NCBI GenBank assembly: GCA_021805585.1
Contig: JAJZEY010000545.1
Coordinates: 1 to 6,977 of the forward strand
Direction: 5' to 3'
Source of the DNA: Planctomycetota bacterium
Lineage (GTDB): Bacteria > Planctomycetota > Phycisphaerae > WQYP01
DNA: 6,977 nt
Shown here: piece after piece, positions 1 to 5,058 of the stretch
Layout of the letters: each line of letters begins with the position of its first letter
Position numbering within the stretch: the first letter of the stretch is position 1
Notes under the pieces: model-generated
The model's database searches: none
Seen by the model: the letters and a program-made list of their open reading frames with translations, nothing else
What the model was told of the DNA's origin: nothing
Made by a program: the position numbers and the translations under genes

Positions 1-121
1 GCCACAATGCCGACACCTTCTAACATCGGGTGGCCGGGACTGCTGATAGGCACAAAAAAACTCAAAAAACATTGGCGAATCGCAGCTTGGCGATCTTCCC
101 GATAAAATCGGGCACACCCTT

Positions 122-165
122 GTGAGCGGACGGGCGATCCGCGCTTTGACACGCCCGAAGCTCAC
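122..165. repeat. Long imperfect inverted repeat
   Basis: Outer arms GTGAGC (122-127) and GCTCAC (160-165) match perfectly. Inner arms CGGGCG (131-136) and CGCCCG (152-157) also match. A 15-base loop separates the inner arms, and short unpaired bases separate the inner from the outer arms. The right arms lie between the -35 and -10 boxes of the promoter at 146-174, so a protein bound here, or the DNA structure itself, would affect that promoter. The repeat is followed by a T-rich stretch (168-174), so it could also be the terminator of a gene to the left. Confidence 0.55.
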
Positions 166-174
166 GATTATTTT
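146..174 (+). promoter_or_regulatory. Sigma70-like promoter, probably for the WYL regulator
   Basis: A perfect -35 box TTGACA (146-151) is followed after exactly 17 bases by TATTTT (169-174), which matches the -10 consensus at four of six positions. The start of transcription would fall near 181. The next gene in this direction is the WYL regulator at 402. The -35 box lies in the loop and the spacer lies in the right arms of the inverted repeat at 122-165. Confidence 0.5.
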
Positions 175-401
175 ACGGACTGCGAAATTCGTGCGTTTTT
201 AACAGAATCGCGTGTGGTGTTCCGAATCAATCTTTTTGCGGCACTCCATCACGCCTATGGCGTCGTGGGTGAATCCATGATCAGGCCGCGAAATCAGGTG
301 CAAGTTAGTTCGCGCATCATGCCGCGCGCTGGAACTTTTACCAAGATTGTTTGAATGGCCGGCTGAATTCAGGGGTATTGGCAACCAGAAGGGAATAGAA
401 C

Positions 402-1433
402 ATGACTAGATTGGCATCCGCGAAGATTACCCGGCGGCGGCCCGCTACCGATTCGCACGCGGACCCGAAAATTCGTCTGATTCGGTTATGGGGGCTTTTA
501 AGCAATGGCGAAGGTCAATCGCCTGCATCGCTGGCAATTGCGTTCAAGGTGAACACGCGGACCATTCATCGGGATCTGGAGATACTTCAGAAAGCGGGCT
601 GCCAAATTAAATTTGACCGCAAGACGGGTTGCTATCGCACCAGCAATGCGGGCTTTCTGCCTCCGATGGATTTTCTGCAGGATGAAGCCCTGGCGCTGAT
701 GCTGCTGGGCCAGCACATTCCCGACGATCCGGTGCTGGATAATGCGGCCAACCGTGCCATGCATAAAATCCGCTCGCTTTTGCCGCCGGCGCTGCAAGAC
801 CAGCTTGCTCCGCTTGAACAGCGCGTCAGCGTGCGGCCGGTCGGCACGGACAATGCACAGGCCGCACGGGATGTCTACAGCTGTTTGCAGCGGGCCATTG
901 GCGGGCAGCGTGAAGTCCTTTGCCAATACGATGCCGCGCGAAGCTCGGAAAACGGCGGCAGGGACACGCCTTTTTCGTTACGGCCATATCACCTGCTGTT
1001 CAGCAACCGCGCCTGGTACGTGATTGGATATCGGGTGGACCGCCGGGCAATTCGCTCCTTAAAGCTTATTCGATTCACGCAAATATCCCTTCAAGACAAA
1101 CGATTCACCATGCCGCCTGACTTTACGGTGGCCGGTTATCTGGGGCAGTGCTGGCGCATGATTCCCGGCGGCAAACGCTACCATATTGTGATCCGGATTG
1201 ATTCGGATTTCGCCATCGGAATTGCCGAAACGCAATGGCACAGTACTCAGGAAGTTGAACCGCAGGCGGATGGATACAATCTGATGACTTTCGATGTTGA
1301 CGGCCTGGAGGAAATCGTGTGGTGGATATTGGGTATGGGGCCGCATTGCCAGGTTTTAGAGCCTCCCGAGCTGATCGCGCGGGTTGTGGAACTTTCATCA
1401 ATGACCGCAAAATTGTACGGGACAATGCATTAG
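402..1433 (+). CDS. HTH-WYL domain transcriptional regulator
   Basis: The 343-residue protein is a cytoplasmic DNA-binding regulator of the YafY/DeoR-like WYL type. A winged helix-turn-helix covers about residues 23-80, with a recognition-helix segment around NTRTIHRDLEIL (51-62). The WYL domain covers about 165-235 and carries W205-Y206-V207, followed by the basic segment around RRAIRSLKLIRF (214-225). A WCX-type C-terminal part follows at about 258-332, including LEEIVWWILGMG (302-313). Length and domain order are normal for the family, and nothing appears truncated. The ATG start has a good Shine-Dalgarno (AAGGGA about 389-394) seven bases upstream. WYL domains are known or proposed to sense ligands, including nucleic-acid-derived ones. 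The target genes here are unknown. The gene points toward the GH79 gene (convergent), 887 bases apart. The N-terminal 20 residues are basic and probably disordered. Confidence 0.9.
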   Translation: MTRLASAKITRRRPATDSHADPKIRLIRLWGLLSNGEGQSPASLAIAFKVNTRTIHRDLEILQKAGCQIKFDRKTGCYRTSNAGFLPPMDFLQDEALALMLLGQHIPDDPVLDNAANRAMHKIRSLLPPALQDQLAPLEQRVSVRPVGTDNAQAARDVYSCLQRAIGGQREVLCQYDAARSSENGGRDTPFSLRPYHLLFSNRAWYVIGYRVDRRAIRSLKLIRFTQISLQDKRFTMPPDFTVAGYLGQCWRMIPGGKRYHIVIRIDSDFAIGIAETQWHSTQEVEPQADGYNLMTFDVDGLEEIVWWILGMGPHCQVLEPPELIARVVELSSMTAKLYGTMH

Positions 1434-1483
1434 AAAATTGCGGCAAAATAAGGTGCCCGATGAGGGCGGAGGAATTTTGGCCG

Positions 1484-1502
1484 CCGGCAACATGCTTGCC
1501 GG
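1484..1502 (+). terminator. Hairpin after the WYL gene, weak terminator candidate
   Basis: CCGGCAA (1484-1490) and TTGCCGG (1496-1502) form a perfect seven-base stem with a five-base loop, 50 bases after the stop codon. Only a mixed ACTTATAT stretch follows and not a clear T run. It is therefore a weak intrinsic terminator or a 3' end stabiliser. Confidence 0.3.
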
Positions 1503-1643
1503 ACTTATATCCGAATGGCAGCCGGATTGGATGAGCCACGCCGCCAGCGGCCAGATGAACCGGCCGGCAGGGTCAAGCCAGTTTGGCAAGATGCCCGATT
1601 CAGCGATTTAGATCGCCAGAATTCAGGGCCAGCTTCAGCCTCG

Positions 1644-1661
1644 CTGACATACGTATGTCAG
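1644..1661. promoter_or_regulatory. 18-bp perfect palindrome, operator-like
   Basis: CTGACATACGTATGTCAG reads the same on both strands with no spacer. With one G/T mismatch at 1643/1662, it extends to 1641-1664. Nine A follow at 1664-1672. The hairpin is not followed by T on either strand in the right order, so it is not an intrinsic terminator. A perfect even-length palindrome of this size is typical of a homodimeric regulator site. I cannot assign the regulator. A promoter candidate starts 27 bases to the right. Confidence 0.5.
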
Positions 1662-1687
1662 TGAAAAAAAAAGCGGGGCAATTGTTA

Positions 1688-1715
1688 TTGCAAAGTGTTG
1701 CAGCATCAATATAGT
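1688..1715 (+). promoter_or_regulatory. Orphan rightward promoter candidate
   Basis: TTGCAA (1688-1693) is followed after 16 bases by TATAGT (1710-1715), which matches the -10 consensus at five of six positions. No clear gene lies downstream before the convergent GH79 gene. A transcript from here would run through the repeats and tiny ORFs and into the antisense of GH79. The 18-bp palindrome lies just upstream, where a regulator could act. Confidence 0.35.
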
Positions 1716-1776
1716 CATATAAGTGGGGCGTGCTTCGGTAGCCGCGGGCATTGAAGCACTTCGTACGAGGCTATGT

Positions 1777-1812
1777 GGCCGGCAAGCCATGGGCGGCCGG
1801 CGAGCCATGGGC
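1777..1812. repeat. Tandem pair of 18-bp repeats
   Basis: Two adjacent 18-base units (1777-1794 and 1795-1812) differ at a single base (A or G at unit position 9). Each starts GGCCGGC and contains CCATGG. The second unit runs directly into a GC-rich stem-loop. No coding frame here looks real, so the repeat is not explained by a protein repeat. Confidence 0.85.
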
Positions 1813-1842
1813 GGTGCAGGAGCGGCCGCCACCGCACCGCCC
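1809..1842. repeat. GC-rich stem-loop
   Basis: GGGCGGTGC (1809-1817) and GCACCGCCC (1834-1842) form a perfect nine-base stem around a 16-base loop that itself contains the palindrome GCGGCCGC. No T run follows on the plus strand. It would be a stable structure in any transcript from the promoter at 1688-1715. Confidence 0.6.
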
Positions 1843-1929
1843 GAATCGGAGGGAGCCAGAGAGCATCTGAACAGTCGCGTATAATCAAGGGACAAATATC
1901 GCGAACGTCCCGCCGGCTCCGTCTGGCGT

Positions 1930-1952
1930 GAATTTTCCGGCGGCGAAAATTC
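1930..1952. repeat. 23-bp inverted repeat
   Basis: GAATTTTC (1930-1937) and GAAAATTC (1945-1952) are perfect complements separated by seven bases (CGGCGGC). It could be an operator or an RNA hairpin. It lies 38 bases before the GTG of a tiny ORF with a good ribosome binding site. Confidence 0.6.
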
Positions 1953-1990
1953 TGATTCATTGCGTGCGCTAAAGTTTCAAGGAGTCGGCA

Positions 1991-2273
1991 GTGAATCCGA
2001 AGGGGGGTAATCAATTCGAATTTGTAATCGTGACAGAGCAATCACGGCCTGCGCCCCAACCGATCGCCGGTGCGTAACAGTTTATTTGGCTTGGTTTTAT
2101 TTGCCGGGGGCTTTGGTTCCGGTTGCGGGGCTTATGACGAACCGCGGATTTCGCCAATTGCGCGGATAGGAGTAACCAACCGTGGCCGCCGAAATCATTT
2201 TCAAATTACATTTACCAGTGCTCTGTCACATCATAATTTCAGGGTGCGGCGACCTGGAACAAGCGATGGATAG
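1991..2273 (+). other. Possible pair of very small overlapping ORFs
   Basis: A 28-residue ORF starts at GTG 1991 behind a clear AAGGAG (1979-1984) with six bases of spacing, and stops at 2075-2077. A 67-residue frame begins at GTG 2070, overlapping its end by eight bases, and runs to 2273. The second frame begins with a short basic and hydrophobic stretch, MRNSLFGLVLFAGGFGSGC, which resembles a signal or lipoprotein leader, but the lipobox is not canonical. It has no ribosome binding site of its own and reads through the repeat at 2219-2229. I recognise neither product. Either could be chance. Confidence 0.2.
2030..2040 (+). repeat. Copy 1 of the GTGACAGAGCA repeat
   Basis: GTGACAGAGCA occurs here, again at 2310-2320 in the same orientation, and inverted at 2219-2229. 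Outside the 11-mer this copy shares little with the other two. With the inverted copy it bounds a 200-base segment (2030-2229) that has ATC on both outer sides, like a very small element with terminal inverted repeats. A three-base match is weak evidence of a target duplication. Confidence 0.6.
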
Positions 2274-2320
2274 AGAATTTTGGCATGCTGGAAACCCTAA
2301 ATTTTCGTTGTGACAGAGCA
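2219..2320 (-). repeat. 26-bp inverted repeat pair directly after the GH79 stop codon
   Basis: Arms at 2219-2244 and 2295-2320 are inverted copies identical at 21 of 26 positions, including 12 consecutive bases at the outer ends, around a 50-base loop. The right arm ends on the base next to the GH79 stop codon (2321-2323). In the GH79 transcript two of the five mismatches become G-U pairs, giving 23 of 26 paired. In the opposite transcript those two positions are A-C and do not pair. This suggests a structured 3' untranslated region for GH79. No T run follows, so it is not a classic terminator. A short MITE-like element is the main alternative. Confidence 0.65.
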
Positions 2321-3850
2321 TTAGTTTGCGTCTTGGTGGAAAGTAAAAACCTCTATTGAATGTGGCCGGGCCAATAATTCACCGCTGCCTTTCCATTGAA
2401 CCGGCGCGGGGGCACTTCGCTGGCCCGCCAGGCGGCCATTTTTTCCACCATCAAAACTTTGGCCGCGCAGTCGCAGGCCGTAAACGGAATTCATGGCCGG
2501 TGCCCAAAGACTGTAATTGGTAACGGTTCGGGCACCGGGCACCTTGATTCTAATAAGACACCTTCGTTTCATATTTTTATTGATAACGACTATTTGCATG
2601 GTGTGCTTACCCGTCCGAACCGCCCAGATATTTACCCGGCTGTTCCGCTGTGGGGGCTGACTTATATGGACCTGCATCAGTTCCGATCGCCCGCGGATGG
2701 CCTGTGCAAACAGCAACATGCCATAAAACATTGGACGGACGCGCAGTGGCTGATGGTGTTTGAAATAGACCGGCCCATAGTAGCCGCCAAACTGGTCCAG
2801 CCCCTCTGAAAGGTGAATATTAACGCCCGTTAAACCCGCGTTGGCTATTTCAAACAGCGTGTCGGTACACCACAAGGCCGAGGCAAAAGTATTGGAAACC
2901 CCTAATTTTCCGCCACCCCAGGCCGAATTCATTTCCGTGTACCGCACGGGCAGGTGGTATTCCGCCGCCGATTGCAAGACAGGCTTTACCCAACGCACAA
3001 AGCCCCGGGCCGATGAATTCTTTAACAGATTTGGAATGCTTGCGAACTCCGGAGATTTGGGATTTTTCACCGGTGCGCCCAGCGCGTACCGGTGCAGGCC
3101 CACCACGTTAAGTTCCTGATGCAACCGTTTTACAAATTGTGGAATGTAGCGGTTCCAGCCACCGCCGAAGGCCGGACCCTCAATGTGCGGGCGCCCTGCC
3201 GCAAGCGACGGATTTATCGCCCGGTAATACCGGTTCCAGCGGCGCAGATAAAGCTGGAAATTGTTCTGTTTCCAGATGCCGCCAAAACGCCCGAAAAAAT
3301 CCGGCTCGTTGCCGATTTCATACGCCAGAATATGTTTTTCACCGATGATTTTCCGACATTCGCGCACCAGTTTCACGGCCAGCGCGGGCCGGTTAATCGC
3401 CAGATTCAGACCTATGATAAGCCGACAGCCAGTGGCTTTTGAAACTGCCGCAAGGCGTTTAAGCGTGCGGGTGGAAATATTAATGTGTACAAATTTCGGC
3501 AGTCCCCGGTCGCGCGGCAGGTCAAACGCTGCTTCATCCTGCGAATTGCCCCCTATACGCAGGATTGGCGGCCCGTTTTCCCGTCCGAGCATGTTCAAAA
3601 GCCGTATCATTGTTTTCTGGCGGCCATACTTCCTGGTCAACAGCCGATCCACGAGTCCCCACTCAATGGATAACCCCATGAAGGACCGGCTGATCCGCAG
3701 CCTTGTGTGCGACGTTTCCAGCGTCGCGGTCAGTTGAAGCGGCTTGATTGCCCTTGTGGATTGCGCCGCGTTAGCCACAGGCGACCATGCGCCGCAAAGG
3801 CTGATGATGATTATGCAGGGAACCAAGGCTGAATATTTACCAAGTTTCAA
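2321..3850 (-). CDS. Secreted glycoside hydrolase family 79 (beta-glucuronidase/heparanase type)
   Basis: A retaining glycosidase of 509 residues, most likely removing glucuronic acid or a related uronic acid from polysaccharides outside the cytoplasm. From the TTG start, residues 1-29 form a Sec signal peptide: MKLGKY, a hydrophobic core with PCIIIISLCGAW, and a VANAA cleavage area. The (beta/alpha)8 domain follows. It includes LRIGGNSQD (97-105), GNEPD with the likely acid/base E182, a GLHRYALG strand (H253, Y255), and YTEMNSAWGGGK with the likely nucleophile E306. These last segments resemble the corresponding motifs of human heparanase and Acidobacterium GH79. A C-terminal beta-sandwich (about 390-505), as usual in GH79, closes the protein. 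Both catalytic glutamates are present, so it should be active. An upstream ATG at 3925 would add 25 residues ahead of the signal peptide and is less likely. Exact substrate is unknown: glucuronidase, 4-O-methyl-glucuronidase and heparanase activities all occur in this family. It is transcribed away from the small exported-protein gene. Confidence 0.85.
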   Translation of the reverse strand: MKLGKYSALVPCIIIISLCGAWSPVANAAQSTRAIKPLQLTATLETSHTRLRISRSFMGLSIEWGLVDRLLTRKYGRQKTMIRLLNMLGRENGPPILRIGGNSQDEAAFDLPRDRGLPKFVHINISTRTLKRLAAVSKATGCRLIIGLNLAINRPALAVKLVRECRKIIGEKHILAYEIGNEPDFFGRFGGIWKQNNFQLYLRRWNRYYRAINPSLAAGRPHIEGPAFGGGWNRYIPQFVKRLHQELNVVGLHRYALGAPVKNPKSPEFASIPNLLKNSSARGFVRWVKPVLQSAAEYHLPVRYTEMNSAWGGGKLGVSNTFASALWCTDTLFEIANAGLTGVNIHLSEGLDQFGGYYGPVYFKHHQPLRVRPMFYGMLLFAQAIRGRSELMQVHISQPPQRNSRVNIWAVRTGKHTMQIVVINKNMKRRCLIRIKVPGARTVTNYSLWAPAMNSVYGLRLRGQSFDGGKNGRLAGQRSAPAPVQWKGSGELLARPHSIEVFTFHQDAN

Positions 3851-3857
3851 TTCAGTA

Positions 3858-3863
3858 CTCCTT
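3858..3863 (-). promoter_or_regulatory. Ribosome binding site that fixes the GH79 TTG start
   Basis: On the minus strand AAGGAG lies seven bases before TTG 3850-3848. The signal peptide begins exactly at this TTG. The ATG at 3925 has only a poorly spaced AAGG upstream. Spacing and signal-peptide shape agree on the TTG start. Confidence 0.75.
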
Positions 3864-4242
3864 CGCGAAAAGTTGAAATCTATTTCCGGCCAATAATTAT
3901 GTCGCTTCGCCGCACCAAATGCCATCCTACCTTACGGGCCAAGCCCCGGACAAATGTCTTTCCGAGCAATTCGGATAAACGGTTATTGACGCGATGCGGC
4001 GTTGCGATGGGCAGGGGGCATCCATGTCGGGCATCTAAGGATTTTTTAACAGCCGCGAATATCGCAACTTGTCCCGTAACGGAAAATCGGCAAGCGTAAA
4101 ATAATATTTAACTTATTATAATATAGAGACTTATGACTCACGCCAGCGGCCTTCATAAATAGCGTCTTGCCGGGGATTTCCGGTAAATAGCGGTTGTGCG
4201 GCCAGTGCCATCCGGCGGGAGATTAACGCTGTTTGTTTTCAC

Positions 4243-4256
4243 ATTGGCATACCAAT
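4243..4256. promoter_or_regulatory. 14-bp palindrome, possible operator
   Basis: ATTGG (4243-4247) and CCAAT (4252-4256) flank CATA. It lies in an AT-rich part of the divergent region, upstream of the small exported-protein gene. Short palindromes like this are fairly common by chance. Confidence 0.3.
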
Positions 4257-4302
4257 ATTTACATTCCTGCAACTTTTCATAGCCCTGCGCGTGATAATTT
4301 CC

Positions 4303-4317
4303 AGAGCATGTTGCTCT
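4303..4317. promoter_or_regulatory. 15-bp palindrome, possible operator
   Basis: AGAGCA (4303-4308) and TGCTCT (4312-4317) are perfect complements around TGT. The half-site AGAGCA is the end of the GTGACAGAGCA repeat found at the other side of GH79. That six-base overlap may be chance. Confidence 0.35.
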
Positions 4318-4381
4318 AAAGTTCGGCGTTGTCGGTGGCCGCTGTCCGGGAGCCTTGCCGATCGCCGACGTGCAGATGGAT

Positions 4382-4405
4382 GGCGAACGGAATTTCCCGT
4401 TCGCC
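4382..4405 (+). promoter_or_regulatory. Leader hairpin before the small exported-protein gene
   Basis: GGCGAACGG (4382-4390) and CCGTTCGCC (4397-4405) form a perfect nine-base stem with a six-base loop. It ends 19 bases before the AGAGGAG ribosome binding site (4425-4431). The bases after it are mixed and not a T run, so it is more likely an mRNA stability or translation-control element than a terminator. Confidence 0.5.
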
Positions 4406-4437
4406 CAAGGTCAGTTCTTTAAGCAGAGGAGTTTTTT

Positions 4438-4731
4438 ATGAAAAATCTCGCCAAACCCGTGGTCAGCTTTATTCTTGGTGGGGTTGTCAGCGCCGGCATT
4501 TTAACAGCCGTTCTGGCCAGCGGTTCCTACGGTCCGGCCACCGCGCAGGCTGCGGCCGCACATCATGAACGCCATCCCTTTCTGTTTCGTGCCATGCACG
4601 GCCTGATGTTCGCCCGCAAACAGCTTATGAAGGGTGCCCACGATTTTCACGGCCACCGTGTTGCGGCACTGAAGCTTACCGATGAAGCGATTGGGCAGTT
4701 GCGTATCGCCATCCGTGGCGACCGGAAGTAA
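4438..4731 (+). CDS. Small exported or membrane-anchored protein with HDFxGHR motif
   Basis: A 97-residue protein of unknown function. A signal peptide or membrane anchor covers about residues 6-28 (VVSFILGGVVSAGILTAVLA), followed by an Ala-rich spacer with a possible AQA/AAA cleavage area and a His-rich stretch (HHERHPF, 42-48). The rest forms a likely helical hairpin: RAMHGLMFARKQLMKGAHDF (51-70), a GHR turn (72-74), then VAALKLTDEAIGQLRIAI (75-92). The pattern of a helix ending HDFxGHR followed by a helix ending in AIxQLxxAI resembles small secreted proteins I recall from Planctomycetota and Acidobacteriota. This is recollection and not a search. The start is firm: ATG with AGAGGAG six bases upstream. 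It is a single-gene unit with its own terminator. The His residues suggest possible metal binding, but that is a guess. Confidence 0.75.
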   Translation: MKNLAKPVVSFILGGVVSAGILTAVLASGSYGPATAQAAAAHHERHPFLFRAMHGLMFARKQLMKGAHDFHGHRVAALKLTDEAIGQLRIAIRGDRK

Positions 4732-4734
4732 TTT

Positions 4735-4752
4735 ATCAGCCGGTTGGCTGAT
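4735..4752 (+). repeat. Hairpin just after the small gene
   Basis: ATCAGCC (4735-4741) and GGCTGAT (4746-4752) form a perfect seven-base stem with a GGTT loop, starting three bases after the stop codon. Only three T follow. It precedes the true terminator and may protect the 3' end. Confidence 0.5.
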
Positions 4753-4771
4753 TTGACGAAACTGTTTCCTT

Positions 4772-4815
4772 AAAAGACCTTTCCACCGGTTGCCGGTGGG
4801 CGGGTCTTTTTTTTT
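4772..4815 (+). terminator. Strong intrinsic terminator of the small exported-protein gene
   Basis: A two-part stem: AAAAGACC (4772-4779) with GGTCTTTT (4803-4810), and inside it CCACCGG (4783-4789) with CCGGTGG (4793-4799) around TTG. Nine T follow the last C (4807-4815). The left side offers only four T on the minus strand, so it mainly works rightward. Confidence 0.9.
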
Positions 4816-4831
4816 GCGGCCGAGGCGCATT

Positions 4832-4847
4832 ATCCGGTTCTCCGGAT
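4832..4847. repeat. Short perfect hairpin
   Basis: ATCCGG (4832-4837) and CCGGAT (4842-4847) with a TTCT loop, between the terminator and the LacI promoter region. No role is evident. Confidence 0.35.
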
Positions 4848-4883
4848 TTTGTCCGCCGGCGCGTGGCCGGATAAAAGGCTTGG

Positions 4884-4901
4884 ATTGCATTTCGATGCAA
4901 T
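4884..4901. promoter_or_regulatory. Operator-like palindrome 1 upstream of the LacI-type gene
   Basis: ATTGCAT (4884-4890), TTCG, ATGCAAT (4895-4901): perfect 18-base inverted repeat. The left half-site is repeated exactly at 5022-5028. LacI-type regulators commonly bind palindromes near their own gene. As RNA it would be a UUCG-capped hairpin, but its position upstream of the likely promoter favours a DNA site. Confidence 0.5.
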
Positions 4902-4955
4902 AAGTGAAGATTGCCGCAATAGATTTTAGAGGCGAATTGCCCGCAAAAGCATGTT

Positions 4956-4998
4956 TTTACAATGAAAAGTGATGATTTCTTAGATTTTCAGTTAAAAT
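4956..4998 (+). promoter_or_regulatory. Promoter zone of the LacI-type gene
   Basis: An AT-rich stretch with TTTACA (4956-4961) and TAAAAT (4993-4998, five of six matches to a -10 box). The two are too far apart to be one promoter and neither has an ideal partner, so I give a zone. If TAAAAT is the -10, transcription starts near 5005 and operator palindrome 2 lies just downstream. Confidence 0.3.
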
Positions 4999-5021
4999 CC
5001 TGCAAACAACACGGTTTTTGC

Positions 5022-5040
5022 ATTGCATAGATCATGCATT
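5022..5040. promoter_or_regulatory. Operator-like palindrome 2 upstream of the LacI-type gene
   Basis: ATTGCAT (5022-5028), AGATC, ATGCATT (5034-5040). TGCAT and ATGCA pair perfectly, with one mismatch outside. Its left half is identical to that of palindrome 1. The spacer is five bases against four in palindrome 1. It lies 18 bases before the ATG, where a bound repressor would block transcription. Confidence 0.5.
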
Positions 5041-5058
5041 ATCGCTAACGTATATTTC

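Larger units (their letters stand above)
1..401. other. Non-coding region upstream of the WYL regulator
   Basis: No convincing gene is seen here. On the plus strand one frame ends at TAA 21-23, which could be the last codons of an upstream gene. On the minus strand an ATG at 26-24 opens a frame that runs off the left edge, but it has no Shine-Dalgarno sequence and is too short to judge. A six-base hairpin (CCCGAT, three A, ATCGGG) lies at 98-112. A larger imperfect inverted repeat (122-165) overlaps a good promoter (146-174). If that promoter is used, about 220 bases of untranslated leader precede the regulator. I see no recognisable riboswitch in the leader. Confidence 0.6.
1434..2320. other. 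Structure-rich intergenic region between convergent genes
   Basis: No family-level gene is recognisable in these 887 bases on either strand. The longer open frames lack ribosome binding sites and read as low-quality shadows. The region holds a hairpin just after the WYL gene, an 18-bp palindrome beside nine A, a rightward promoter candidate, a tandem 18-bp repeat, a GC-rich stem-loop, a perfect -10-like TATAAT (1880-1885) without a matching -35, a 23-bp inverted repeat, two tiny overlapping ORFs, and three copies of an 11-base word. This is much more than a plain gap between convergent genes needs. It may be a small regulated transcription unit or the remains of mobile DNA. Confidence 0.6.
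3851..4437. other. Divergent non-coding region between GH79 and the small exported protein
   Basis: No gene is supported here. The stretch 4097-4126 is strongly AT-rich and has TATAAT on the plus strand (4117-4122) and TATAAT on the minus strand (4120-4115), so it is the likely promoter zone. Neither has a good -35 box, so I do not call single promoters. To its right lie a 14-bp palindrome, a 15-bp palindrome and a nine-base hairpin, listed separately. These are between the AT-rich zone and the small gene, so they would lie in its leader or promoter. Confidence 0.55.

Noticed and set aside
1..53. Minus-strand frame starting at 26 or 53 and leaving the left edge, beginning MLEGVGIV
   Set aside because: The opening resembles a dinucleotide-binding protein start, but only eight residues are visible and there is no ribosome binding site.
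199..384. 61-residue minus-strand frame upstream of the WYL gene
   Set aside because: No ribosome binding site, composition unlike a real protein, and it overlaps the likely leader of the WYL gene.
498..926. 142-residue minus-strand frame opposite the WYL gene
   Set aside because: Antisense shadow of a clear domain-bearing gene.
1664..1691. Leftward terminator for GH79: GCAAT/ATTGC stem then nine T on the minus strand
   Set aside because: The stem is only five bases, separated from the T run by five bases, and lies over 600 bases past the GH79 stop.
1635..1895. Minus-strand frame with PPMARRPPMACRP repeat
   Set aside because: The repeat is only the translation of the tandem 18-bp DNA repeat; no start signal and no recognisable domain.
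5023..5058. TTG start for the LacI-type protein
   Set aside because: Adds 12 residues not usual before a LacI helix-turn-helix, has no Shine-Dalgarno, and would overlap the operator-like palindrome.
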